A stretch of DNA of 64,000 bases, taken from NCBI GenBank assembly GCA_002633005.1, contig NMRA01000275.1:472893-536892 (forward strand). The letters are read 5' to 3'. Below, one piece after another: positions 1 through 17,915 of the stretch (positions are counted from its first letter, which is position 1; each line of letters starts with the position of its first letter). The notes under the pieces were generated by a model. The model had not been told where the DNA came from. It did not search any database and saw nothing but the letters and a program-made list of their open reading frames with translations. Source of the stretch: Phoronis australis. Lineage: Eukaryota > Phoronida > Phoronidae. A program made the translations under genes and the position numbers.

Positions 1-1930
1 AGCTATTATCAGACAATATTTTTAAAAAATTCGACATTCACAACTATATTAGAAGCTTTTTGAAATGTAAAAAAATATATTTATTTTTGTCAGAGATTGT
101 TGAGATTTCACCATAACTTGCAAATAATGTTTCAAGTAATAAATTGTTGGCTTTTTGCTGTTAAGTGCTGACAGATGCTGCATTTTGCAAACCACTCACC
201 AAATGCTTTTGTACAGTAGACTGCCTGACATGTAGTTACATTTGCTTAATGAGTTCTAGGTTTGAGAAATTAGGTTTTGTGTGGGTTGTGTCAGTGTGAA
301 ACATTAGTTGTATTTAGAATATGTTTCATTTATAAATTTTTTGTTGAACTTGAATAACAATTATTACTCTTTTACTATCCAAGGTGGCTGCCAGATGCCA
401 TCTTTGATAAAGCTTTGTTTACTCATAACTGGCTGCATTTCAGTGTAAATTTGACAAAAATGAAAAGCAAAAAAATGTGCTGGTTGCATAAGAAATTGAA
501 ACGACAGGGGAAGCATTGCACAAGTCATTGGCAAATGGAAAGTGAATAAAGTATAGAAAAAGCAAATGCAAACTTACGGAGTAATCCATTGCTTTGTAAA
601 AAATATAATTTTGGTATTTATAATTAGTTCACCTTTTTAGCTAAATGTCACGCATTAAAATATGTGTTTCCTACTGTTAAGCATTTGTACGTAATTATAA
701 ATTCCTGATATTTAGTTGCTTGACATGTGTTTGTGACGTGTGTGATGTAGTGGGAGCTAGTGTGGCCAGTGTCTTATCAATGTTAGAATTTACTTTTCAT
801 TGACTAAGCAAAACATTTCACATTTCAACTAAATTATAACACTACACATGTTTAGGAAATCTGATATTTACGAAACTAAAAACGTTGCAGGCATAGGTCA
901 CAAAGGCTGGACCCATCACACATACATAGGTCACAAAAGTTGGACCCATCACACTTACATTGACCACAAAGGCTGGACCCATCACACATACATAGGCCAC
1001 AAAGGTTGGACCCATCATACATACATTGGCCACAAAGGTTGGACCCATCACACATACATTGACCACAAAGGTTGGACCCATCACACATACATTGACCACA
1101 AAGGCTGGACCCATCACACATACATAGGTCACAAAGGTTGGACCCATCACACATTCTAGGCTACAAAGGTTGGACCCATCACACATACATAGGTCAAAAA
1201 GCTTGGGCCCATCACACAATTTAACTAAGTAGCAAGCTATTTAGGAAATTGAGTGCCATGTAATTGAATAGCAAGCTATTTGTGAATATCAGGAATTTAT
1301 AAGGAAGTACAAAATCAATGTTAAATGGCATGATATAACTTGTTCATTTACTAAATAATGAAACTATTTATAAACAACAAGAATTTTCAAATAGATTCAC
1401 AAATGGTACCCCATATAAACAATATTATAGTCTTTTAATAAATATTACCAGTTCCTTTTTGGCAGTCTATGCTATGGTTAATTACCTTCAGTTTCACAGG
1501 TGTACTGTTCCAAGCATCTGCAAATTTGTCACGGTTGACTGCTTACATCTCTATACTTTGCTCTGCATGTATATAGCCTCCATACCAGATGCTTGTTGCA
1601 CAGAGAATGCTACTGCATGCTTACAATCTGTTCTTTTTGCATGTTGATCTCTTTCTAATTTTTATTTTTTTTCACATTGAAATTCCACGAATGTCCGTGA
1701 TAAGTGTTTTTATGTTTTAGAAATGATCACAAACATAATTTATATCATCAGTGATCAAATTGAATCGTGTGCGTCATTGGAACTTGAAAGTTTCAATTTG
1801 GACTTCAGGAAGAAAGGAGTTGGCACTGTCATGTAAATCAAATTTTAATTCAAAGTTAGATCTTTGGGTATTGAGCATTTTAAGTATTGTACTGTCATTA
1901 AATTGCTTCATAGTCATTGCATGGTTTCAG
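1..1930. other. Non-coding DNA upstream of the first visible DNAI4 exon
   Basis: No exon is recognisable here. The next upstream DNAI4 exon should encode the segment before the first visible WD repeat, and I found no match, so this is probably intron. Its only clear structure is the 33-bp tandem repeat at 892-1218, listed separately. The rest is AT-rich with short chance reading frames. Confidence 0.6.
892..1218. repeat. 33-bp tandem repeat, about 10 copies
   Basis: The unit is about 33 bp with core CACAAAGGTTGGACCCATCA followed by CACATACAT and a variable A/T-rich joint (ATAGGT, ATTGAC, ATAGGC). Copies differ by a few substitutions, and the last two are more diverged. Because 33 is a multiple of three and the unit has no stop in several frames, long reading frames appear on both strands. 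These are repeat artefacts, not genes. The array probably lies in a DNAI4 intron. Confidence 0.9.
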
Positions 1931-4900
1931 AGAATCAACAGGTAAACACACAGGCCCTGTCTGGCAGCTGAAGTGGATTGAGAAGATGGGTGGCTCAGAT
2001 GGTGACCGCACTGAGGTGCTAATATCGGTGTCAACAGATGGCAGGGTGACTCAGTGGATGATTAGGAAGGGATTCGAGTGTAGTGGTAGGTCTGCAGATT
2101 GTGAACGTAGTTTTGTTCCACAACCACTTTCTGTGAACGTACCACTCTGTGAGCATACTGTTTACGTGAGCCATAAAGTATGGTAAAATTATACCTGTTC
2201 AGGGCACAATGTGAAAGACATGTCACATTTTTATTTTCTCCTTCTTTTCATACACAACATGTAGCTGGGAAGTTTTACTTTGCCATTTCTACTTTCGCTA
2301 CTGTAACTACCAACAGACAGTGTTTTGAAAAACTGCGGGCATTCTCAATAATGTCAAAAGCTTTTGAAAAATGAAAAAGTCATTTTTAGCAATTAGTCTT
2401 GTACAACAGTTATGGGCAAAGTGAACTAAAATAAGATGAGTGCAAATTTAGCCTATTTAATTATGTTTTAATCAATCAAATTTTGACTTTGGAAAATGCT
2501 GTATTGTGGAACTAATTTAAGGTCATATTGGATACCAGTTAGTGTGAACAAATATCAGAAAGTCAATTTCCATTAATCCCATGTAACCTACATATTGTTA
2601 CGATTTATTGTCATATTTTCTGATGTTGCCATTTAAAAAATCTGCAAAATTGATTCTCGCCTGCTTAATATTAGCTTCACTTTTCCATCTAACAAAGTTA
2701 ACTTAATTCAGTTTTGCTGAACTCAGTGCTGGGGGGAGGGGGGGGGGTAACAGTCAGTCATTTCCTGTTTAACTATCCTACTCTCAGATTACCCACGGAG
2801 CATGTTCAGCTTGCAAGAGTGGTTACGATTGCTGCTAAGCCAGAACCCACTTAATAGACTATTCCGCTTATTATCATAATTTACGACGAAACCTAAGGTA
2901 TCACATTAACCAGGCTCCACTGTAATACGTTTTCATTAATTGCTTATACTGTCTTGTTGCAGATCTGATGAAGCTGAAGAGGATCCAGACAAAACAGCCC
3001 GGTAAAAAGCATGAGAAACGTGGAGATGCGCTCATCTCAAGACTGGCAGGCGGACTCTCGTTTGATTTCAACATTAGGGATTCTAATATGTAAGCTTTTT
3101 GTAGGACAGGAAAATGGTTATACAGTAAACCTTCCTGGTATAGGATGTATTTTTAATTGGGAACTGTTGAAACTTATCAGGAAAAAATTTTAAATTTCTC
3201 CATTTCTGATTTAAGCGAGGGCCAGATGGCCTTTGTGAAACTATTTAGATAGCATTAATGTGTTTAATATGAACATTGCTTCACCTTCTTTAACATGTCA
3301 TTTTTGCCATTTTAAAACCTCCATTAATAGCAATGTATGTTGCAATAATTGTAAATTCAGTTTTACAAAAATGTGAAACTGACCATTTCATTAACAAATA
3401 TTATTATTGTCAACAAAATAAATATTACAAACTAATGTCTCTTATTAGTCAATCTCCTCTAAATTTTAGTCATGTGGTATGTTGTTGCTTTGGTTATGGA
3501 TACGATTTCTGTTATGTTTTGAAATAGCTGATATGACAGTCTCTTCTAATTTTTAAGTCTTGTTGGTATATTCATTTGATTATTGTAGATATATAGCTGG
3601 TACAGAGGAAGGTCACATTCACAAGTGTTCATGTTCGTACAATGAACAGTTTCTGGATACATACTCCGGTCATGGGGTGAGTGCCTTATTTCATAGTCAA
3701 CATAAATATAAAACCAAACACTGATTTAGATTTTTAACAATCCATAAAATGTGCAGAAGCCCAGGGAGTTCCAAACTTTTTAGTGAATTTGTAAATTTTC
3801 TTTTTGACACAAAATTTCCTGCAACACCTTTTGTAGGTAATGGAAAACAGATCTCTGTGAAAAATTATTGTTTCAAAAAATTCAGTCATTCGTCTACAGC
3901 TGTCTATTACTGTCATGTGCGTTATACAATGTTTCTATTAGTATCAAGGATTTTAAAATAAATGGCATCTTGAGTTAAAATTTAGTATTTAAAAATGGAT
4001 AATGTGCCCTTTGCCAACCAAGATGGCTGTAGGTTCCGTGACTTAACTTTTGCGACCTGCTTATAGTGGAAGTTTTTCTTATGATGTAGAGGCTATGTTG
4101 AACCATAGTGTCTTATGGTGTACATGCTATGTTGAAGCATAGTGCCCTGCGGTTGAACATAGTGACTTTTCTGAAAACATTGTGGCTGACAACTATTGAA
4201 TATTAAAGTGACTATAGTCATATGGCCCAGTTGCCTTGGTCAGATGAGTCACTCGTTCTGCTGTTAGGAAATTACCTGTGAGTGAAGAAGTGATGAGGAA
4301 GTATGAAAAAGGGTATTTTGTGTGATAAGTGCACAACTTTTTGTCCTGTTTTTTATATTGAAAAAATATGTCTTTGCCAACAGGGTCCAGTCTATGGGCT
4401 CCAATGGTCACCATTTGCCAATGATGTATTTCTGAGCTGTAGTGCTGATTGGAGTATACGACTGTGGCTGCAGGATCGACCCAGGCCCATACTCACGTTT
4501 TTATCTTCCACGGTTAGTTGAACTTATTTTTTTGTTCAGAACTAAAAATTTGCACTGAGAGAATGGATTGATTTTTATCCAGTAAGAGATATTGAGCTGG
4601 TTAAGGAATGTCTTGGCTTGATTTAACTCAATAAGTTTCATTGTGATGCATTAAAATATTTTGTTATGCCTCATATTTTGGAAGACTCTTCTTTGTTTAG
4701 TCAGCTACGTTCTTTGCATTTAGTTTTATTAATTGAATTACAAAATCTGAGGTTCTTTGATAAATGTTACAAACTGTGGTTGTATCCAATCATCAAATAT
4801 AACATTTCTTTCAACAGAAAGCAGTTCACTCTGTGTGCTGGTCACCCAAATCGTCCACAGTGTTTGCATGTGTGAATGAAGGTGCAGTTGAAGTATGGGA

Positions 4901-7718
4901 TCTCAACATCAGCACGTGAGTAGGGAACACTCACCAACAGACTTCTGTTTTGATTTGAAAACATGGCGGATTATTACAGCTGACAACAGCATAAGCAGAT
5001 TTAGGAGCAGACCCAGAGTGCAATCTCCAGACATAAATAAAATGCCACCGACATGTTTAAAAGTGATGTCACGAAAGCTGCATGCTGTTTTTGGGGGGTG
5101 ACGTGAAATTTTACCTAAAATTGTGGTTGACATTCTAGATCTACCATTGAGAGGGTGGGAGACGTATGATGACGATCTTAAGTTGACTGTTAGGGAAATT
5201 TTCAACTTAACCCCATGTGGGTACTTTCTGGGCTCTTGTCAGAGAAATTCAAGGGCAAGTATGCAGATGAGTCTCTAAGTGTTTGTACAGACATCCAGCA
5301 TACCAAATGTACTTATTCTTCTTAAAATCTATCCATTGGTTGAAAAAAATCACTGTTCAAAATAAAGGGCTTATGATTTCCAAAGAGTCTTTGAAATTTC
5401 ACTGCAAGGATCCAGGTTGTTTTATTATCATGGGGGATTAAAAAAATAGCTATTTTTGCGAGTTCATAATGAATATTGATAAGGTTACAAACACTAAAGA
5501 TTAATAATAAGCTTTACATTGATTGGATAACCAGTACTCATGTGATGACCTTTTGTTGTTGCAGGCTGGACCCTATTATTGTTAACACACCAGTGAGTGG
5601 AGTCAAGCTCACAACCATCTCATTTGCCAGGAATTCTGATGTAAGTAAACCCTTGTTCTAACAAAACACTCGCACTTGGAAAATTATTATGCTAAAACAA
5701 CCTTTTTTAAATTAAACTACTTTTAATAAACAATTTAAAAGTGATCTCAACCATCCCTTACCAGGGTTGGGAGTGATTTTAGACTAAAAAAACTGACAAG
5801 ATTTTACCTTGTCCAGAAATCATTAAGTGGGCTAGCAATATCTTTGTGTTGTAATCTTGTCAGCAAAATTGAGAGACAAATAAACAAGTTCCTTCCCCAT
5901 CCAAGATTGAGTTACTGTTTCGTGTTCTTAGGTGTTATGGTCCTTGTTAAAACAGCACTGTAATGTTTAGCTGTTCGTGAAAGTTCTTGATCTGTTTTGA
6001 GTAGTTTTGGACATATTATTCCTAGTAAGCTAAAAAATTTTTCGCAACAAATGTATCATATTCATTATGCCACATCTTAAATGTCAATTGTCATATAGTG
6101 TTTGATTTTACTTTATTTCTGTTTCTGTTGACGAAGGACATTACTATATTCAAAAATTTCAGTTGATCCATTCGTTGTTTTATTTACCTATTTGTAGTAA
6201 GCTAAAACGTTTTTGAGGAACCAGACTCAACTGGCACTTTAACTTTTCAGTTTTTGTTATTACCAATTTGACAAAATTTGCAAGTCAGATTAACTGGTAA
6301 CTTTTTGTACTAAATGTTGTGCTTTTTTGTTCTTAGTACACACTATGTCTTGCTCCTTCAGCTTACATGGGTACTGTCATTAACAGCATCCTTTTCTTAT
6401 TAATGCAGTTTTTTTTCTTACATAGAAATTTGTTTGCAAAATCATTGATTATACCATCAATTAGTAAAATTACAGTTTATTTACCTGGAAATCGAATCAA
6501 TATGTCCAAGTATACTCGTATGACACAAAAGCAGATGCAACTGGTGTAGGCCTGCTTTTGTCACCAAACCTCATATCAGTTCTCACCAGCTCAGCTCTTT
6601 TCTCATAAACACATTTTGTTTCATGGCAGCTAGGAGGCACGAGGTGCACATGCTTGGTAATATGGTGCATAACATGGCAAGCATAACTTTAGAATAACAT
6701 TACTGTGACCGTAGACTGATGTCATTAATAATTGTGACTGTTTTTCAGAGTCTACTTGTTGGGGACAGTGATGGCCAGATAACTGTGTACCAGATTAGAT
6801 GTATGCCAGAACCACATGCAGATCAGGTCAGAATTTATAGTTATTTGTAACCTACATTGTCTATAAGAATTGTATCTTGATTCTAGAATATTTTACGTGA
6901 TAGAACATTTACAAAATTGATACATCACTCATCCAGAAATTATCTGTTTGAGTGTAAACATTGGCAGTGCTGACTGTTTTCTATGAACTGAGTTTCAACG
7001 AGGTTAAGAAATTTGTCAAAGATTTTTCTGTGATGTGACAATGTCAGCAAACATGACAAAATCAGGTATTTGAAAAAATATGAAGTCATATAGCTGTGGC
7101 TCTGGGGACTGTTTTTCAAGGATACCTAGAACCAAAAATATTTTGTTAGATAGCCTTGCATTCTGGTCCTTTAACATTACATTACAGTTATGATAATGTA
7201 ATGAAGGACTGGACAGATCATTTGTGAATAGGGCTGTTCCAGCTACATGTATAAGTAGACAAATGGCTGTTCAGGACATTCATCATTTCTTCTCCTTTAG
7301 ATCAGCCTTAAATGTAGTATGGCCGTCACCTAGAAATCCCCAATCTTCTGCAATTCAAGTCTTCTATACATCTCTGCAACACTGCATTACATTATACGGC
7401 CTTATGGAGAAATAATAGTGTCCCAAGTCATAACTACTTGAGACACTGAGTTGTGAGTCTCAGTAGATTCAGAATTAATACCTTATCTGTGGCTAATGTG
7501 TTTACATTAGAAACTATGGTCAGTGAACTCGGAGGTCCAGCCCGAGTACATAAAAGTCTGGTCACTGAACCATTTCCCGTACCTGTTCAACAAATGGTGA
7601 CAAATAACGTTGAAATTACTTGTTGTAGGTGGGAACTCTGCTGAAGATTATCCAATCCTCTCTTGCAAGCCAACTGCAAGCACCAGAGGAAGAGGCAGAG
7701 GAGGCAGCCAAAGAATGA
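1931..7718 (+). CDS. DNAI4: Axonemal dynein intermediate chain 4 (WD-repeat protein 78), 3' part
   Basis: Eight exons: 1931-2085, 2963-3089, 3589-3676, 4384-4512, 4818-4915, 5565-5640, 6749-6826, 7629-7718. All have AG/GT borders and matching phases, giving 279 residues up to TGA. The product matches the C-terminal WD40 beta-propeller of vertebrate DNAI4/WDR78 blade by blade: GKHTGPVWQLKW, the linker DLMKLKR, IYIAGTEEGHIHKCSCSYNE, GPVYGLQWSP with FLSCSADW, AVHSVCWSPKSS with VEVWDLNIS, LDPIIVNT, and LLVGDSDGQITVYQ. In the known family this protein is an intermediate chain of inner-arm dynein f/I1 and is needed for ciliary beating. The N-terminal half, including the first WD repeats and light-chain-binding region, lies upstream of the window. 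The tail after the propeller is short and acidic (EEEAEEAAKE). I saw no AATAAA in the first few hundred bases after the stop. Confidence 0.95.
2731..2747 (+). repeat. G-tract (G6-A-G10)
   Basis: A 17-base run of G with a single A, inside the first visible DNAI4 intron. It is long enough to form a G-quadruplex or slipped structure in DNA or in the pre-mRNA, since the G-rich strand is the coding strand. It may also vary in length between individuals. Confidence 0.8.
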
Positions 7719-8289
7719 AGTGTTTGATTTTGACCAATAGGAATCACTTTTACAAGACAAAGTGAATAATTGTAATGCGAGGAACTGTTGGGTAGTGAAA
7801 GTGAGGTCCGATTTGTGGTTTTCGTCTCTTACCCAAAAGGACTGTTTGTGATGTATAGTTTAATGGAATGTTATCTTACTGAAATGAAAGTCATGTTTTT
7901 ACTCTTATGAAATGTCTAAATGTAATACTTTGTCTCACAAGAGGTACACTTGAAAATATGAAATTTATTTATTTTGAAATATCTGTTTTACCTATCATTT
8001 TTGCACATATAAAAATATACTTAGCATCTGATCTACCAATCCTGGCATTACATTTTATTTGTACAGTGATCGATTCCCAAACTAGTTTATGTGACAAATT
8101 GCCTCAACACAGTCAAGTTGCCACCTTTCTTTGCACTTGGTTACGTGTTGTTTGCACGTAGAAGTATGCAGTCAAGTCGTTTATCAGTCATCATTTTTGT
8201 GAAGCTCATCGCTCAAAATCAGACCCATTCTACTAAATACATGCATGTCTCTGCATAAGTAATCACCACATCTAAGGCCATAGGCTGTG
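7719..8289. other. DNAI4 3' UTR and flanking DNA
   Basis: This stretch follows the DNAI4 stop and precedes the large repeat block. No further exon is visible. It should hold the 3' UTR and polyadenylation site, but I see no canonical AATAAA, so a variant signal would be needed. Confidence 0.4.
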
Positions 8290-9426
8290 AATAGGCATGG
8301 TTTCCCTCGAGTTTGTTCGAAGATTGTTGCAAACTGCTGTCAATAGAAATTAGACAAGATCAACGCGGAGCATTGAAATGTGCCCACAAATGCACCGCAA
8401 ACGGAGTGCTTCTAGGGTTGATTATTTCTTTCATAAATATAGCCACAAGAGGGCGAAAAAAAAAATCAAATCCATATGAAAATGGGTACATGCCATCGCT
8501 TCTTCAATAGTCTAAGAAAGCTATTTAGCAAATTTCAAAAAAATCTGTCAAGGAACTTCAGAGAAACAAAGGAAAACAAAAAATAATGAAATTGCCACTT
8601 TGGGACACAGCCTTCATTGGATCCGCCTGAAAGACGTCGTCATCTGTTGTTAGCTTTACAATTAACTAAATTTAATAAAGGTCCTGCAGTGAGTTTAGGA
8701 GATGCAGCTATGGGCACAAAACAAAACTACGACTGGGAGGCGCTACAGTAGTCAAATGCGTTATTGTCAACCGTCCTCTTCAGACTGAGAACATATACCA
8801 TATACCAATTTTCACAGTCATCCTCAGAATGGTTTGGTTGATCGAGGAGTGGACGGCAAAAAACAAGACACGAAAACAAGAATAATGGCAACTAGGTGGT
8901 GCAAAAGTTCCTCGATTCCATCCCAAAGTACAGGATAGCATCATCTCACCAATAAATGCCAATACTCCAAACTTTCTTATAATCCGTCGACGACCTTTGA
9001 AGAAACAGAGGTATGCCTAAAAAATGAAAATTGCCACTACGGGGCACACTGGTTGTCAGATCTGTTTGAAAGTTGTTGTCATCCGTTGTTAACATCATAT
9101 AAATACACTTGCTAAATTTAGCAAAGATGCTGCAAACCGTTTAGGGGATACAGCCATGGGCACAAAAAAAAACAAAACTGCCTCTAGGAGGCGCCACAGT
9201 AGTCGAAGTCATTGGTAAATCATCGTCAGCTTCGTAGTAAGAACATACATGCCAATTTTCACAATCATCCTTAGTGCAGTTTGGTTGATAGAGGGGTGGA
9301 CACCAAAAAACAGACTAAAAAGGGGAGGATAGCTTCATCTCAATAATAGGTGTCTATATTTCAAATTTTATGAAAATACATTGAGGACTTTTGAAGATAC
9401 AGAGATGAACGTAAAAACATAAATTG

Positions 9427-9440
9427 CCACTAGGGGGCAC
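9427..9440 (+). promoter_or_regulatory. CTCF-consensus-like site in repeat copy A
   Basis: CCACTAGGGGGCAC matches the published CTCF core consensus CCASYAGRKGGCRS at all 14 positions. Weaker relatives occur at the same place in other units (9735-9748 with one mismatch, 9881-9894 with one mismatch). The match is seen in the sequence; binding is inference. Confidence 0.4.
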
Positions 9441-10038
9441 ACCGGTAGTCAGATTTGTCTGAAAGTTGTCGTCATCCCTTGTCAACATCATATAAATACG
9501 CTTGCAGAATTTAGTAAAGATTCTGCCAACAGTTTAGGAGATACAGCCATGGGCGCAAAAAGAGACAAAACTGCCTCTAGGAGGCGCCACAGTAGTCAAA
9601 ATTGTCGGAAAATCATCGTCAGCTGTGCTCTTCATTATAAGAACATACATGCCAATTTCCACGATCACCTTTAGAGCGGTTTGGTTGATAGAGGAATGGA
9701 CGCCAAAAAACAGACTCGAAAACAGCAAAAATGGCCACTAGGTTGCGCAAACTACGTCAAATCCGTCCGAAAACGGGAGGCTAGTGTCATTTCACCAATA
9801 GATGCTTATATGCCAAATTTTATGAAAATACGTTTAGGACCATTGAAGATGTAGAGGTAAGCGTAAAAAAACTAAAATTGCCACTAGGGGGCATAATGGT
9901 AGTCGGATCCGTCCGAAAGTTCGCTCATGCTGTCCCATCCATGATAGGAACATATGTGCAAAACTTCATGAACGTACAACAAAGCGTTTTGGAGATAGAG
10001 TAGCGGACGCAGGACGGACGGATGGAGATGACGGCATA

Positions 10039-10068
10039 ATGTGTCCACATATAAATATGTGGGCGCAT
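10039..10068 (+). other. Terminal hairpin of repeat copy A
   Basis: The two 13-base arms ATGTGTCCACATA and TATGTGGGCGCAT flank a TAAA loop. All 13 positions pair if two T/G wobbles are allowed, so the structure fits RNA better than DNA. It is followed at once by an A tract. The same hairpin, with different bases in the stem, ends copy B at 54267-54296. Confidence 0.75.
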
Positions 10069-10085
10069 AAAAATTAGTTTGGTGG

Positions 10086-11079
10086 AACTTTACCTCATCT
10101 TAAGTCACTCGTCATGATAAGATATCTTCAATGGGTTACTAAGGAATCCGTTAAGCAGACGGGGGATGGTTTTAAAAGGAAGTTTGGGAGAGCGGACAAT
10201 GGTACCACCCCTACAGACCGCAACATAGTTTTTGTTGGCCACTATAAAATTAGATTGAATTTTTTATGAAATTTGATGAATAAGTTGATTTTCGAAAGGC
10301 TCCAACTGCCTCAGCAATCCCCTGTTGGCAATTCTATGATAAAATATAAGTCATTACCAACAATTAAAATACAGTCAAACAAACAAGAGATATTAGTTCT
10401 TAGTTTTTAGCATTTTTATTCCAAATGTTTTAGGCTGTATTGCCAATGGTGAATAGTAACAGGCACACAATATACAACTTGGTTTAAAAGGATGCCAAAC
10501 CTGGTTTTAGCCAGGTATTAAAAACAACTATCCCATCCAGTTCTCTGAAACAAAATAATGTTGAGTAACCCTCGACAATGCTCAAAAGTCTGAAAGAAAT
10601 TTTAAAAACTCCTTTCAAAGTCAACCAAACGGGCAAGCATGAACTAGGGTTTTAGTGAATAACCCAGCAACTGAGGGAAAAGACCAGACACCAAGGACCA
10701 TAATGTCCAATCTGTAACATAAAGAGTATTCCTTAATTGATTCCTGCCTTTAAATTGGAAGATTGACGTTAATGATGCATTAGCAGGTGACAGAACGAGG
10801 ATTGGTGGAAATGATTAAACCAGGGTGTATTATCCTTTTAACTGATTATCGTGTGACTTATCAATCTACACAATCATTCTATTCAGTATTTTCTATAAAC
10901 TCTTGCCATCAAGCCATGAATTGTACTTCTGTTGTAAGAAGGAATATTCAAAAGATTCACACAAATGAGGCTGACACAAAATGAGTATACATGAATTCAA
11001 AGACCTTCTTGTACACCACATTTTGAAATAAGGTTAAACAAAAAATGTAATTGATCCAGCAAATCATTCCCTTTCCATT
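10086..11079. other. TFB1M 3' flank
   Basis: No coding exon is seen. On the minus strand this would hold the TFB1M 3' UTR. A minus-strand AATAAA lies at 10415-10420, about 660 bases past the stop, and is a possible polyadenylation signal. The rest is AT-rich. Confidence 0.4.
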
Positions 11080-17021
<5,942 letters not shown>

Positions 17022-17915
17022 CTATTCAAACAAAATCATTGCCTCATCGCGATGTTCTGACCAAATCTAGTATTCGAAAAGATCAAAGTAAAGCATGTAA
17101 GATTGGGAGAGAAAAACAATGTAATAAGCATCATTTTTAAATAATTCTCCAGGTTTTATAACAGAAAAGTGTGTCACCAACCTGAAAACAGTATTATCAC
17201 GACACGGGCATGAGGCCTTTGCTAAAATTAATGTGACATTTTTCGGAAATGAAGAGTTCCATCAAATCAAAATTTGCTCTGAAATTTGGTTTGCTGGTAT
17301 TAAAATACTAAAAAATTAAGACAAACAGAAAAAAGATCCGATAATTTGCTACAATATATACAGGCAACCTCGAGCAGAGAGTCAGAACACTTGACTGAAG
17401 AACTGGCAAAAAAAGAAACTGGACAATATGTGACAGTTCTATTTGATGGCGTTGAAAGCCGACAGATGAAAATAATGGTAGATCACAATTTTGTTAGCAC
17501 CCGAAACTAGTGAGATTTTTAATGACATTAATTTTCCGTCAGATTTCATTTTGACATTTTTTACCCACATTAGTACACAGCTGTATCTTTATACAGCATC
17601 TTTATACATCTTTGCGCAAAGGCTAAATGTACACGTGCAGTGTTGAGCCTGTGTCCTCCACAGACTCTTGTAATCTGATTCCTCCAACTTAGAGAGCAGA
17701 GAACTCGCATCTATATTGCAGTGAAAGTTTGAAGGAGGATTGACAAGTTTATTCATTTGGAAAATTATTAACCAGCAGATATTCTCAGGACTTGGGGTGA
17801 TGTGCGGCAAGTTACACAATGAAAATTAAAGTTGCAAAAGTCGCGTTTGGCGAGTAAAGCTCAGACTGAATTAGACAGTGACCACAGTCTCTACTGGCTC
17901 CGCACTAAAGACTTT

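Larger units (their letters stand above)
8290..10085 (+). repeat. Interspersed repeat with internal 390-455-bp tandem units and a 3' hairpin (copy A)
   Basis: The block has three to four related units, marked by GCCACTAGGGGGCAC-type motifs starting near 8594, 9033, 9426 and 9880. Each is followed by a phrase on a CCGTCCGAAAGTTGT/CATCCGTTGTC theme and then by GGAGATACAGCCATGGGC. Between units, GTTTGGTTGATAGAGG and GGACGCCAAAAAACAG recur. The block ends in GGACGGACGGATGGAGATGACG, a hairpin (10039-10068) and an A-rich tail. A second copy in the same orientation lies at 53400-54300, and it shares the opening phrase around 8370-8460 (CCACAAATGCACCGCAAACG). No protein is encoded. The tail suggests spread by retroposition, but the class is not identified. 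It fills the gap between the 3' ends of DNAI4 and TFB1M. Confidence 0.8.

Noticed and set aside
892-1218. CRISPR-like regular repeats
   Set aside because: The units are contiguous with no unique spacers, and the locus is in an animal intron. The same applies to the arrays at 12173 and 61250.
848-1219. Three overlapping reading frames of 92-125 codons
   Set aside because: They come from the 33-bp tandem repeat, exist on both strands, and encode only the repeat period.
1459-1945. Possible earlier DNAI4 exon
   Set aside because: None of the frames matches the segment expected before the first visible WD repeat.
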